From Planctomycetota bacterium (GTDB lineage Bacteria > Planctomycetota > Planctomycetia > Pirellulales > Lacipirellulaceae), in assembly GCA_024278035.1 (NCBI GenBank), contig JAJRUA010000013.1:1-10135 (forward strand): 10,135 bases of DNA, given 5' to 3'. The notes beneath the pieces are model-generated. The model searched no databases. It had not been told where the DNA came from and saw nothing but the letters and a program-made list of their open reading frames with translations. Within the stretch, counting starts at the first letter, position 1. Each line of letters starts with the position of its first letter. Below, one piece after another: positions 1 through 5,815 of this stretch. The position numbers and the translations under genes are program-made.

Positions 1-76
1 GGTGCGTTCGAGCATCTGTCTGTTCTTAACTCATGCGCGACGAAAACTCGTATTTTTGGTATCCATCATGAAAAAT

Positions 77-86
77 TGCGATTTAA
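77..86 (+). promoter_or_regulatory. Candidate operator copy 1 (TGCGATTTAA), upstream of regulator
   Basis: The string TGCGATTTAA occurs here, 134 bases before the regulator start, and again at 5736-5745, 71 bases before the lyase start. In both cases an A-rich run precedes it. A shared operator for the XylR-like regulator (autoregulation plus lyase control) would explain it. This is inference from one exact ten-base match. TGCGATT alone also occurs inside several genes, so chance is a real alternative. Confidence 0.25.
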
Positions 87-205
87 TTCCGCAGAAGGCC
101 GAGTAGAATAATTGGTGCCAAGGCCTGATTATCCGTCACTCTTACTCTTAGGCCATGCGTTAGGGCTAGTGTTTTTTGCCTCGAATCTTCTTCTCAACAC
201 AAAAA

Positions 206-210
206 AGAGG
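206..210 (+). promoter_or_regulatory. Ribosome binding site deciding the regulator start
   Basis: AGAGG lies nine bases before the ATG at 220. It supports that ATG over the in-frame upstream TTG at 112, whose preceding bases show no Shine-Dalgarno match. Confidence 0.6.
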
Positions 211-219
211 CCCGTCACG

Positions 220-1392
220 ATGGCTAAGACTCGGCATGTCGCCTTAATCATAGAGACCTCCCGAGAGTATGCTCGCGGGCTGTTAAGGGGGGTCGCTAGG
301 TACCAGCAAGAGAAAGGTCCTTGGTCTATTTTCTTTGAGCCCCACGGCTTGGGGGATGAGCTTCCTCGATGGCTCAAAGACTGGAAGGGAGATGGCATTT
401 TAGCGAGGCTCAATAATGCTTCGATGGCAAAATCTCTTCTTAAAACAGGGATTCCGCTGGTCGATGTTCGTGGTGCTTTGCCGGAATTAGACATCCCCTT
501 TATAGGCGTTGATAATCACCCCGTAGCCGATTTAGCCTACACCCATTTGCGTGATTGCGGGCTACGTCACTTTGCTTTCTGCGGCACCCCTCGGGGGGAG
601 AATCCCAATCAAGATTTGCGATGCGATTACTTCGCACAACTAGTCAAAAAGGATGGACATGAGTGCCACCTTTGGCTGGGTGAGGGACGCCGCAGCCGCG
701 TGGTCCCTTGGGAAGAGCAGCAAGAGCAGATTGCTAATTGGCTACTAAGTTTGCCTAAACCGATAGGCATCATGACCTGCCATGACGACCGGGGGCAACA
801 GGTGCTCGATGCGTGCCGCCGCGCAGAACTGATCGTTCCGGATGAAGTGGCCGTCATAAGTGTCGATAACGACCCATATCTATGCAGCCTCTGTACGCCT
901 CCCCTGTCAAGTATCGATGTCAATCCAAGCCGAATCGGTTACGAAGCGGCAGCTTTACTTGATCGCCTTATGCGCCGTGAAAAGATTGAGAATCAAACCG
1001 TGCTGCTTGGTCCTCCGCGCGGAATTAGTGCCCGACGCTCAACCGAAATGCTTTCGATCGATGATCCTGAAGTTGCGATGGCCGTTCGCTATATTCGTGA
1101 GCATGCCGTTGAAGGGATTCGTGTGAGTGATGTCGTTGCACTCGCTGAGCGGGCCCCCAGCACCCTTGAAAGGCGCGTTAAGAAATTACTGGGGCGCACC
1201 ATCAAGGCAGAAATCACCCGCGTACGCCTTGTGCGTGCCAAGCTGCTGCTAGGCGAGACGGAGTTCACGGTGACAAAGATTTCTAGACGAATAGGATTTG
1301 CGGAACCCAAGTACTTTTGCGAGGTTTTTCGCAAAAATGAGGGGGTTACCCCCACCGAATACCGTCGCCGCTTTCGCGACGAGCATGCGTAA
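220..1392 (+). CDS. XylR-like AraC-family transcriptional regulator with LacI-type sugar-sensor domain
   Basis: A 390-residue DNA-binding regulator with the architecture and length of Escherichia coli XylR (about 392 residues): an N-terminal LacI/periplasmic-binding-protein-like sensor domain and a C-terminal AraC-type double helix-turn-helix. The sensor spans about residues 5-275 (start VALIIETSREYARGLLRGVARY; VISVDNDPY near 212-220, the region where the family contacts ligand). The AraC domain spans about 282-386, with a first helix-turn-helix near 301-325 and a second near 349-385 ending in the typical GVTPTEYRRRF. The family senses a small sugar in the cytoplasm and acts on nearby catabolic genes. 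Planctomycetes carry many paralogs beside glycan-degrading genes, so the ligand may be a sugar or uronate rather than xylose. The ATG at 220 is chosen because AGAGG precedes it by nine bases and the conserved region begins right after it. It is on the same strand as the downstream genes and is the likely local regulator of the locus (inference). Confidence 0.88.
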   Translation: MAKTRHVALIIETSREYARGLLRGVARYQQEKGPWSIFFEPHGLGDELPRWLKDWKGDGILARLNNASMAKSLLKTGIPLVDVRGALPELDIPFIGVDNHPVADLAYTHLRDCGLRHFAFCGTPRGENPNQDLRCDYFAQLVKKDGHECHLWLGEGRRSRVVPWEEQQEQIANWLLSLPKPIGIMTCHDDRGQQVLDACRRAELIVPDEVAVISVDNDPYLCSLCTPPLSSIDVNPSRIGYEAAALLDRLMRREKIENQTVLLGPPRGISARRSTEMLSIDDPEVAMAVRYIREHAVEGIRVSDVVALAERAPSTLERRVKKLLGRTIKAEITRVRLVRAKLLLGETEFTVTKISRRIGFAEPKYFCEVFRKNEGVTPTEYRRRFRDEHA

Positions 1393-1447
1393 ATTCGGAA
1401 GTGGCGTCCGAAAAATAGGATCGACGGCCTACGAATGCCGCGTACTA

Positions 1448-1489
1448 TAAGGGTGTGCGTTCGCGGTGTCTTGTCACTGTACTCCCTTA
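1448..1489 (+). terminator. Imperfect hairpin after the regulator, possible terminator
   Basis: TAAGGG (1448-1453) pairs with CCCTTA (1484-1489). After one mismatch the stem continues for five more pairs including two G-T pairs (1455-1459 with 1478-1482). It lies 56 bases past the regulator stop. No T-run follows, so it is not a classic intrinsic terminator and might instead act as a barrier or processing site. Confidence 0.25.
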
Positions 1490-1677
1490 GAGCCTACCCC
1501 CCCAACGGCCCGGTTGAGACCCGGGTATCCAATGGTTTCAGGGCGTGCTGCTAGCTAGCTTGCCTGCTTTCCGGAGTTTGTTGTTTCCCGAGTTGTTTTG
1601 TTTCGTGAGCGGACTGTCCCCCTCGCTTACCGTTCTCGGCGGCTCAATTATGGATATCCCTGAGCCTTTGCGATTCT

Positions 1678-1718
1678 TTTCAGCTCAGTCTGGTTTAGTT
1701 TCAGTTCTCTCAGCTTAC
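1678..1718 (+). promoter_or_regulatory. Imperfect 21-bp direct repeat, candidate AraC-type operator
   Basis: TTTCAG occurs at 1678-1683 and again at 1699-1704, exactly 21 bases apart. Aligning the 21-base blocks 1676-1696 and 1697-1717 gives 13 matches. AraC-family proteins usually bind tandem half-sites about two helical turns apart, and this lies about 40-80 bases before the first surface-protein gene, just downstream of the AraC-family regulator. The local sequence is pyrimidine-rich, so chance similarity is possible. Confidence 0.25.
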
Positions 1719-1756
1719 TTTTCTCTTCCTTAACCTCTAGTCGCGGTGTGATCACA

Positions 1757-2986
1757 ATGGCAAAAGTAATTCTCTTCTGTTTCGTCGCTGTCGCCACCCT
1801 CTCCATGCCCCCCTCGGCTTTCGCCGTCGTGGTGGCGAGTGACTTCTTTGATGATGGAGATCGTGATAACGACGGGATTACTGACGATGGCAACGAGACG
1901 CCTGTTGGCGTCAATGACGGAATAAATTGGTACGCAATTAGCGGCCAAACAAGTTTTGGTAATCAGAAACCGACAGCTACAGTTTTGGATGACTCGACAG
2001 GTATCGGCTCAGGAAATGCTTTATTCATTGAGGCCCGAGGTTCGAGTAATGAGATCATGGGAGTGCTCGACTCCACTGTTTCTCTCGGCAATGTCCTGGG
2101 GTCCACGTTGACAGTCACTTTCGATATTCGCATGCAAGATTTGTTGCTGCCTTCTAGTGGAGAGTTCCGGTTTGGGCTTTACGCCGACACCGATAATGAA
2201 TTTGGAACAGCAAGCACAAACAATGACGGGTCCCCCACCGTTTGGGCTGGGAGCGATGGGTTTTTTGACCGACAAAGCCCTGGAGCGCTAGGTGACTTAG
2301 GGGTGTTTACGCGAACGCAGCTGGGCTCAAGCGGTGCTCTTGATGGGGGCCAGACTCGCATTATAGAAGAGGCCAACGCCAACACAATTATGGGTGGCAG
2401 TGGCGATGGGGATCAAGTGAATCGGGCAGATCCAGGTACATTTGGCGTTATCAACAACAACTCCAAATACTCTTTTGAGCTTGAACTTGAACGAGTAGCC
2501 CCCAGCCCAACGGGCGAGACAGTAATGATGACCCTCTCGATGACCGATTCTTCCGCCGTCACTTCCGTTCTTAGTGGATTGGATGGAGCTGTAGGATCAA
2601 GCGGTAACGACACCTTCGCCGCTGGCGACACGTTTGACTACTTTGTTGCAATGACGACCGTCGACACGGATTGGGTGTTCGACAATTTTCAGCTTGAGGT
2701 GGTTGAGGGAGTAGGGCTCCCCGGCGATTTCAACGGTGACGGCAGTGTGAATGCGGCGGACTACACCGTTTGGCGTGACAATGAGGGGGCTGGAGATGAG
2801 TCGGCCCTCAATGGCAACGGCGACGGAATAAATGGCATCGACGCAGGGGATTACAGTCTTTGGGTAACCAATTTTGGATCCGGTGCTAGCTCGGGCAATG
2901 GTCTTGCCATTCCGGAGCCAGGGACTGTTGCTTTGCTCCTCCTTTCGGTCTTCGGCTCTTTCGCATCGTGTCAAAGAAATCGGTGA
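1757..2986 (+). CDS. Secreted PEP-CTERM protein with dockerin-like module (paralog A)
   Basis: A 409-residue predicted exported surface protein of unknown function. Residues 1-23 form a signal peptide ending in AFA. Next comes an acidic DxDNDGIxDDG stretch (36-45), like thrombospondin type 3 calcium repeats. A beta-rich domain follows to about 318, with aspartate- and glycine-rich segments and FRFGLYADTDN at 137-147. Residues 323-375 form a dockerin type I-like pair of calcium loops (GDFNGDGSVNAADY and GNGDGINGIDAGDY). The tail is a PEP-CTERM sorting signal (IPEPG at 385-389, a hydrophobic helix, then a basic QRNR end), which exosortase would process in the envelope. The ATG at 1757 is preferred over the in-frame GTG at 1748, because the signal peptide starts well from it; neither has a strong ribosome binding site. 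It is a paralog of the next gene: residues 137-182 match that protein at 36 of 46 positions. The beta domain could be a lectin- or LamG-like sandwich, but this is not certain. Confidence 0.85.
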   Translation: MAKVILFCFVAVATLSMPPSAFAVVVASDFFDDGDRDNDGITDDGNETPVGVNDGINWYAISGQTSFGNQKPTATVLDDSTGIGSGNALFIEARGSSNEIMGVLDSTVSLGNVLGSTLTVTFDIRMQDLLLPSSGEFRFGLYADTDNEFGTASTNNDGSPTVWAGSDGFFDRQSPGALGDLGVFTRTQLGSSGALDGGQTRIIEEANANTIMGGSGDGDQVNRADPGTFGVINNNSKYSFELELERVAPSPTGETVMMTLSMTDSSAVTSVLSGLDGAVGSSGNDTFAAGDTFDYFVAMTTVDTDWVFDNFQLEVVEGVGLPGDFNGDGSVNAADYTVWRDNEGAGDESALNGNGDGINGIDAGDYSLWVTNFGSGASSGNGLAIPEPGTVALLLLSVFGSFASCQRNR

Positions 2987-3013
2987 TGGCCTCATGGATG
3001 GGCCCGTCACCGT

Positions 3014-3035
3014 AGGGATCGCATTCCCTCTTTTT
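3014..3035 (+). terminator. Likely intrinsic terminator between the two paralogs
   Basis: AGGGA (3014-3018) and TCCCT (3025-3029) form a short stem with a six-base loop, followed by C and five T (3031-3035). Just upstream a second stem overlaps the stop codon of the preceding gene: CGGTGATGG (2981-2989) pairs with CCGTCACCG (3004-3012), with one G-T pair. The two hairpins in series before the T-run make termination or attenuation plausible. The next gene starts 38 bases later, so partial read-through is likely. Confidence 0.45.
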
Positions 3036-3072
3036 ATAGTAACTCTTTTCTTAAACCGGAGTAGTAGAACTC

Positions 3073-4050
3073 ATGAGTATGCACCTACCCTTGCTGAGAG
3101 GTCGTTTCTTTGTACGAGCATTGGCTGGTTTGGCAATGATCGCGCTGTTGGCCCCCACTTCAAGCGGCTCACTGATTGTCGATGGATTTGACGATGGTAA
3201 CCGCACGAGTTCAACCGACGGTATTGATTGGTACGCGATCAATGGCCAGACAGGTGGCGGAGATCAAAAGCCAGCGCCGACGGTTGCTGATGACACCGCC
3301 GGCCTGGGAGCAGGCAATGCCCTTTTTATAGAGGGGAAAGGCTCCAATGGGGAAGTAGTTGGCATCCTACCCCAGACGGTTAACTTAGGGTCTCAGGTTG
3401 GTGACAAGGTGGTCCTCAGCTTTGATTTCCGCGTCGATGGCAACAACAACGGAGGAGGCTTTCGTTTCGGCTTGTATGCCGACACCGACAATCAATTTGG
3501 CACAGCAAGCACCAACACGGATGGATCACCAACAATTTGGGGGGAGACGGATGGGAACTTTGACGCCGAAAGCCCTGGTGCTGTTGGTGATCTCGGTTTT
3601 TTCTTACTTGTTCCTCTAACGGGCAATGGAGATGACGGAAGGATTCGCGATGAAGCCAACGTAAATAATATCTTAGGAGGAAGCGGGGATAGCGATAACA
3701 TCGCTTCCGCTGGAGGAGGAACGTTCGCAAGCATCACCGACAACCTAAAACGGACTCTTACTTTTACCGTGGAGAGAGTGGGCCTCGGGAGCGATGACCT
3801 TAGGTTGATACTTGATGTAGACGGTACGATCCTTGAAGGACTCAATTCGGACGACACGAACAATACGATCGCGTCGGCACTCTCCTACGACTATTTTGTC
3901 GCGACGACGACATCCGATACGGATTGGGTTCTCGATAACTTTAGCCTCGAGTCGGTAGTCGCGATTCCCGAGCCGGCGTCGATAATGATTTTCGGGGGTT
4001 GTAGCATCTTGCTGCTGTTAAAGCGTCGTCGTCCAAACGCAATGTCTTGA
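3073..4050 (+). CDS. Secreted PEP-CTERM protein without dockerin module (paralog B)
   Basis: A 325-residue predicted surface protein, paralogous to the preceding gene product. A basic n-region and hydrophobic core (residues 9-32) form the signal peptide. The mature protein begins LIVDGFDDGNR and runs through DGIDWYAINGQT (49-60), GNALFIEGKG (81-90), FRFGLYADTDN (130-140) and DTDWVLDNFSLE (282-293). All of these have close counterparts in paralog A. The beta-rich domain then passes straight into the PEP-CTERM tail (IPEPAS at 298-303, hydrophobic helix, KRRR at 317-320). The dockerin-like module and the DxDNDGIxDDG insertion of paralog A are both missing, so the pair differ by clean module gain or loss. 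GGAG at 3058-3061 lies eleven bases before the ATG at 3073; a second ATG at 3079 is less well spaced. Function is unknown; surface display by exosortase is inferred. Confidence 0.85.
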   Translation: MSMHLPLLRGRFFVRALAGLAMIALLAPTSSGSLIVDGFDDGNRTSSTDGIDWYAINGQTGGGDQKPAPTVADDTAGLGAGNALFIEGKGSNGEVVGILPQTVNLGSQVGDKVVLSFDFRVDGNNNGGGFRFGLYADTDNQFGTASTNTDGSPTIWGETDGNFDAESPGAVGDLGFFLLVPLTGNGDDGRIRDEANVNNILGGSGDSDNIASAGGGTFASITDNLKRTLTFTVERVGLGSDDLRLILDVDGTILEGLNSDDTNNTIASALSYDYFVATTTSDTDWVLDNFSLESVVAIPEPASIMIFGGCSILLLLKRRRPNAMS

Positions 4051-4082
4051 TGCACGTAAATGATTTTTGGGGTGAAGAGTTT

Positions 4083-4116
4083 GGTATGGCGATCGGTTTT
4101 TCCCGTTCGCCATGCC
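4083..4116 (+). terminator. Strong hairpin between paralog B and the DUF1559 gene
   Basis: GGTATGGCGA (4083-4092) pairs with TCGCCATGCC (4107-4116) over ten base pairs with one G-T pair. After one mismatch, three more pairs (CGG/CCG) leave a TTTTTC loop. It lies 33 bases past the preceding stop codon. The only T-rich stretch after it is loose (ATTCTCTTTTC from 4130), so it may be a weak terminator, an mRNA-stabilising 3' hairpin or a processing site that separates the expression of the two transcripts. Confidence 0.45.
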
Positions 4117-4180
4117 ATGCCCCGACTAGATTCTCTTTTCACTACGCTTTTCGATTTATTCTGCTAAAAGGAACGGTACC

Positions 4181-5185
4181 ATGAGAAGAACAGGACGCCA
4201 TTATAAACCGTGTCGCGCTATCCAGGGTTTCACGTTAGTAGAGCTTCTGGTGGTGATTGCGATCATTGGCATCTTGGTGGCGTTGTTACTGCCCGCTGTC
4301 CAAGCGGCCCGAGAAGCGGCAAGGCGAATGCAGTGTGTGAACAACATGAAACAGATTGGGCTGGCGCTCGCTAACTACGAGTTGTCGAACGGAGAGTTGC
4401 CACCCGCGAGGCTTTCTTGTGAGCAGGTTTCGGATTACGAAGAATGCGATGTCGTCCCTGAGGAGGAACGGGGGCTGGCAAGCGGCTTCATTTTGCTCCT
4501 TCCCTACATAGAAGAACAAGCTCTTTTCGATCAAACGGGCCTTGGAACCGATTCGATTATCTGGGGGTACAACCAATTATGGCGATCGCTGCCGGAAAGA
4601 ATTCGGGTCGTAGAAACACGTATCACCTCGTTTGCCTGCCCTACGGACGAAAGCGATCCTTTCCCTGAGCGATATTCTACCGCTTCGTTCCTGCCAGCAA
4701 CCGGGTCTTATGCCTTCATGCTAGGAAAGAATGGGCCCTCACTACTGGGGGGAAAGCTTGTAAAAGTCGATAACACGGGCCCCTTTCTTTACGTCAAGAA
4801 TACTCGGCTTGGGCAAATAGCGGACGGCATGTCTAAAACCATGTTTGCAGGAGAGGTACAAGAATCCCACACGGTTTGGAACGGAAACATTTGGTCCTTT
4901 GCACTCCGGCACCGTGACAGTATGCGGACGACAGAAAACCCACTTAATACCCCTCCCAACTCGACGCCTATCACGGGAAACCCAGGCTTCACCTTCATGG
5001 TGATTGATGGGCAGTTTGGCATGAATGGAGCGTTTGGTAGCGATCATCCTTCCGGCGCAAACTTTGTCTACGGCGATGCCCATGTCGAATTCATCTCGGA
5101 TGACATTGATACGGCCCTCTACCATGCTGGTGGAACAATTGCCTGCGATGACGGTTTCGGGGCACTTATTGACTGCACAAACTGA
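4181..5185 (+). CDS. DUF1559 family prepilin-like protein (type IV pilin N-terminus)
   Basis: A 334-residue protein of the DUF1559 family, which is greatly expanded in planctomycetes. The N-terminus is a class III prepilin signal: a basic leader ending QG at residues 15-16, cut before F17, then FTLVELLVVIAIIGILVALLLP with the conserved glutamate E21 at position five of the mature form. QAAREAARRMQCVNNMKQIGLALANYE follows, the family hallmark. The C-terminal family motif is present as SDHPSGANFVYGDAHVEFIS at about 289-308. The hydrophobic helix would anchor the protein in the inner membrane and allow assembly into a pseudopilus-like structure; the precise role of the family is not established. 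AAGGA at 4168-4172 sits eight bases before the ATG, a good ribosome binding site. The next gene starts ten bases after the stop, so the two are probably co-transcribed and translationally close. Confidence 0.93.
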   Translation: MRRTGRHYKPCRAIQGFTLVELLVVIAIIGILVALLLPAVQAAREAARRMQCVNNMKQIGLALANYELSNGELPPARLSCEQVSDYEECDVVPEEERGLASGFILLLPYIEEQALFDQTGLGTDSIIWGYNQLWRSLPERIRVVETRITSFACPTDESDPFPERYSTASFLPATGSYAFMLGKNGPSLLGGKLVKVDNTGPFLYVKNTRLGQIADGMSKTMFAGEVQESHTVWNGNIWSFALRHRDSMRTTENPLNTPPNSTPITGNPGFTFMVIDGQFGMNGAFGSDHPSGANFVYGDAHVEFISDDIDTALYHAGGTIACDDGFGALIDCTN

Positions 5186-5195
5186 GGTATTTTAA

Positions 5196-5681
5196 GTGAA
5201 TTTATTATGGAACAGAAGGGAAATTGTGTGTGTTCAAGAGGTATTCCAAAGCAATCGATTTCCGCTACGCCTAGCCCTGTTATTTTCAGTCGCTCTTCCC
5301 CTGCTAGGTGGTTGTAGCGATGGCCTTCCTAAACGCGTACCTGTAAAAGGCAGGGTAACGATCGATGGTGAGCCACTAACGCATGGGTACATTCGTTTCT
5401 TTCCTTCAGAAGGAAGAATGTCGGGAGGTTCATTCGATGAAGAAGGGTATTTTTCCCTTTCTTGCTTTGAGCCCGGCGACGGCGCCCTTGTTGGCGAGCA
5501 TAAGATTGCGATCCTGGCTCAAGAGCCTTTGGGTGAGACAAAGATGCGTTGGCATGCACCTAAGAAATACTCCAATCCTGCCACCTCAGACCTTCGAGAG
5601 ACGATCGATAGCCCCACGGAGTCCATAGAGATTGAATTAACCTGGGGTAAAAAGAAAGGGCCTTTCATTGAATCCATGTGA
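5196..5681 (+). CDS. Small lipoprotein with carboxypeptidase-regulatory-like domain
   Basis: A 161-residue predicted lipoprotein of a type often found next to DUF1559 genes in planctomycetes. The hydrophobic segment LALLFSVALPLLGGC ends in a lipobox with the lipidated cysteine at residue 40 and serine at +2, which favours outer-membrane placement if a Lol-type rule applies. The mature part begins PVKGRVTIDGEPLTHGYIRFFPSEG (about 49-73), the pattern of transthyretin-like or carboxypeptidase-regulatory beta-sandwich domains, and continues with SGGSFDEEGYFSL and GEHKIAIL. The GTG at 5196 is chosen because GAGG at 5184-5187, overlapping the end of the DUF1559 gene, lies eight bases upstream. The GTG at 5226, preceded closely by GAAGGG (5215-5220), is a real alternative that would shorten the n-region by ten residues. 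Function is unknown; a periplasmic or envelope scaffold role is inferred. Confidence 0.85.
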   Translation: MNLLWNRREIVCVQEVFQSNRFPLRLALLFSVALPLLGGCSDGLPKRVPVKGRVTIDGEPLTHGYIRFFPSEGRMSGGSFDEEGYFSLSCFEPGDGALVGEHKIAILAQEPLGETKMRWHAPKKYSNPATSDLRETIDSPTESIEIELTWGKKKGPFIESM

Positions 5682-5815
5682 GAGGAATACCCGGAAAGCC
5701 TTTCACTACAGAACCACACCTAACCAGTTACCAAATGCGATTTAAGGCGAATAGTTCGTTCGTTGCATGATGGTGATTTAGTCGTAAATCTTTAGAACAA
5801 GGATTCGGTAATAAA
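5682..5815. promoter_or_regulatory. Leader region of the lyase gene with inverted repeat
   Basis: No gene is seen in these 134 bases. They contain TGCGATTTAA at 5736-5745 (also found upstream of the regulator) and a perfect inverted repeat GATTTA (5775-5780) / TAAATC (5785-5790) with a GTCG loop, 25 bases before the ATG. TTGCAT at 5764-5769 and TAAATC at 5785-5790 could be weak -35/-10 boxes 15 bases apart, in which case the inverted repeat would overlap the promoter like an operator. AAGGA at 5799-5803 is the probable ribosome binding site, 12 bases from the ATG, which is rather long. Confidence 0.35.
5736..5745 (+). promoter_or_regulatory. Candidate operator copy 2 (TGCGATTTAA), upstream of the lyase
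   Basis: Exact match to the ten-base string at 77-86 upstream of the regulator. It sits 71 bases before the lyase ATG, where a regulator contact would be reasonable. Functional meaning is inferred only. Confidence 0.25.

Larger units (their letters stand above)
1..219. other. Upstream non-coding region of the regulator gene
   Basis: No convincing gene is seen here. The frame of the downstream regulator stays open back to a TTG at 112, and that extension would encode a hydrophobic stretch, but the conserved protein and a good ribosome binding site both point to the ATG at 220. The region holds AAATTGCGATTT (74-85), an imperfect palindrome, which contains part of the ten-base string TGCGATTTAA also found upstream of the lyase gene. 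A TAGAAT box at 104-109 could be a -10 element, but no well-spaced -35 box accompanies it, so no promoter is called. Confidence 0.5.
1393..1756. other. Non-coding region between regulator and first surface-protein gene
   Basis: These 364 bases hold no convincing gene. A forward frame at 1545-1733 has no ribosome binding site and no protein-like composition. The first half is rich in possible structure: a long imperfect hairpin (1448-1489), a run of seven C (1497-1503) and a short GC hairpin (CCCGG 1509-1513 with CCGGG 1521-1525). None is followed by a T-run. A GCTAGCTAGC palindrome lies near 1550. The second half is pyrimidine-rich on the + strand and contains TGCGATT (1669-1675) and a TTTCAG direct repeat, so it probably carries the promoter and 5' leader of the next gene. 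No clear -35/-10 pair could be chosen. Confidence 0.5.

Noticed and set aside
76..109. Promoter with TTGCGA (76-81) and TAGAAT (104-109)
   Set aside because: Spacing of 22 bases is too long for a standard sigma-70-type promoter.
112..219. In-frame N-terminal extension of the regulator from TTG 112, encoding a hydrophobic stretch that could be a membrane anchor
   Set aside because: The ATG at 220 has a good ribosome binding site and the conserved XylR-type protein starts there. The TTG has no ribosome binding site, and family members are soluble proteins of about 390 residues.
1497..1503. Run of seven C, a possible phase-variation tract
   Set aside because: It lies in non-coding DNA, is short, and is not placed between recognisable promoter boxes.
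1505..1530. GC-rich stem resembling part of a tRNA T-arm
   Set aside because: No acceptor, D-arm or anticodon structure can be built around it.
1548..1562. GCTAGCTAGC palindrome as an operator or insertion-site mark
   Set aside because: Simple-sequence palindrome with no second copy, no target duplication and no mobile-element gene nearby.
1545..1733. Forward 62-codon frame in the non-coding region
   Set aside because: No ribosome binding site, repetitive leucine/serine composition from a pyrimidine-rich leader, and no recognisable family.
2597..3010. Reverse-strand open frame of 137 codons across the end of surface protein A
   Set aside because: It lies opposite a well-supported secreted protein and has no recognisable motif. 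It is a shadow of the + strand codon bias.
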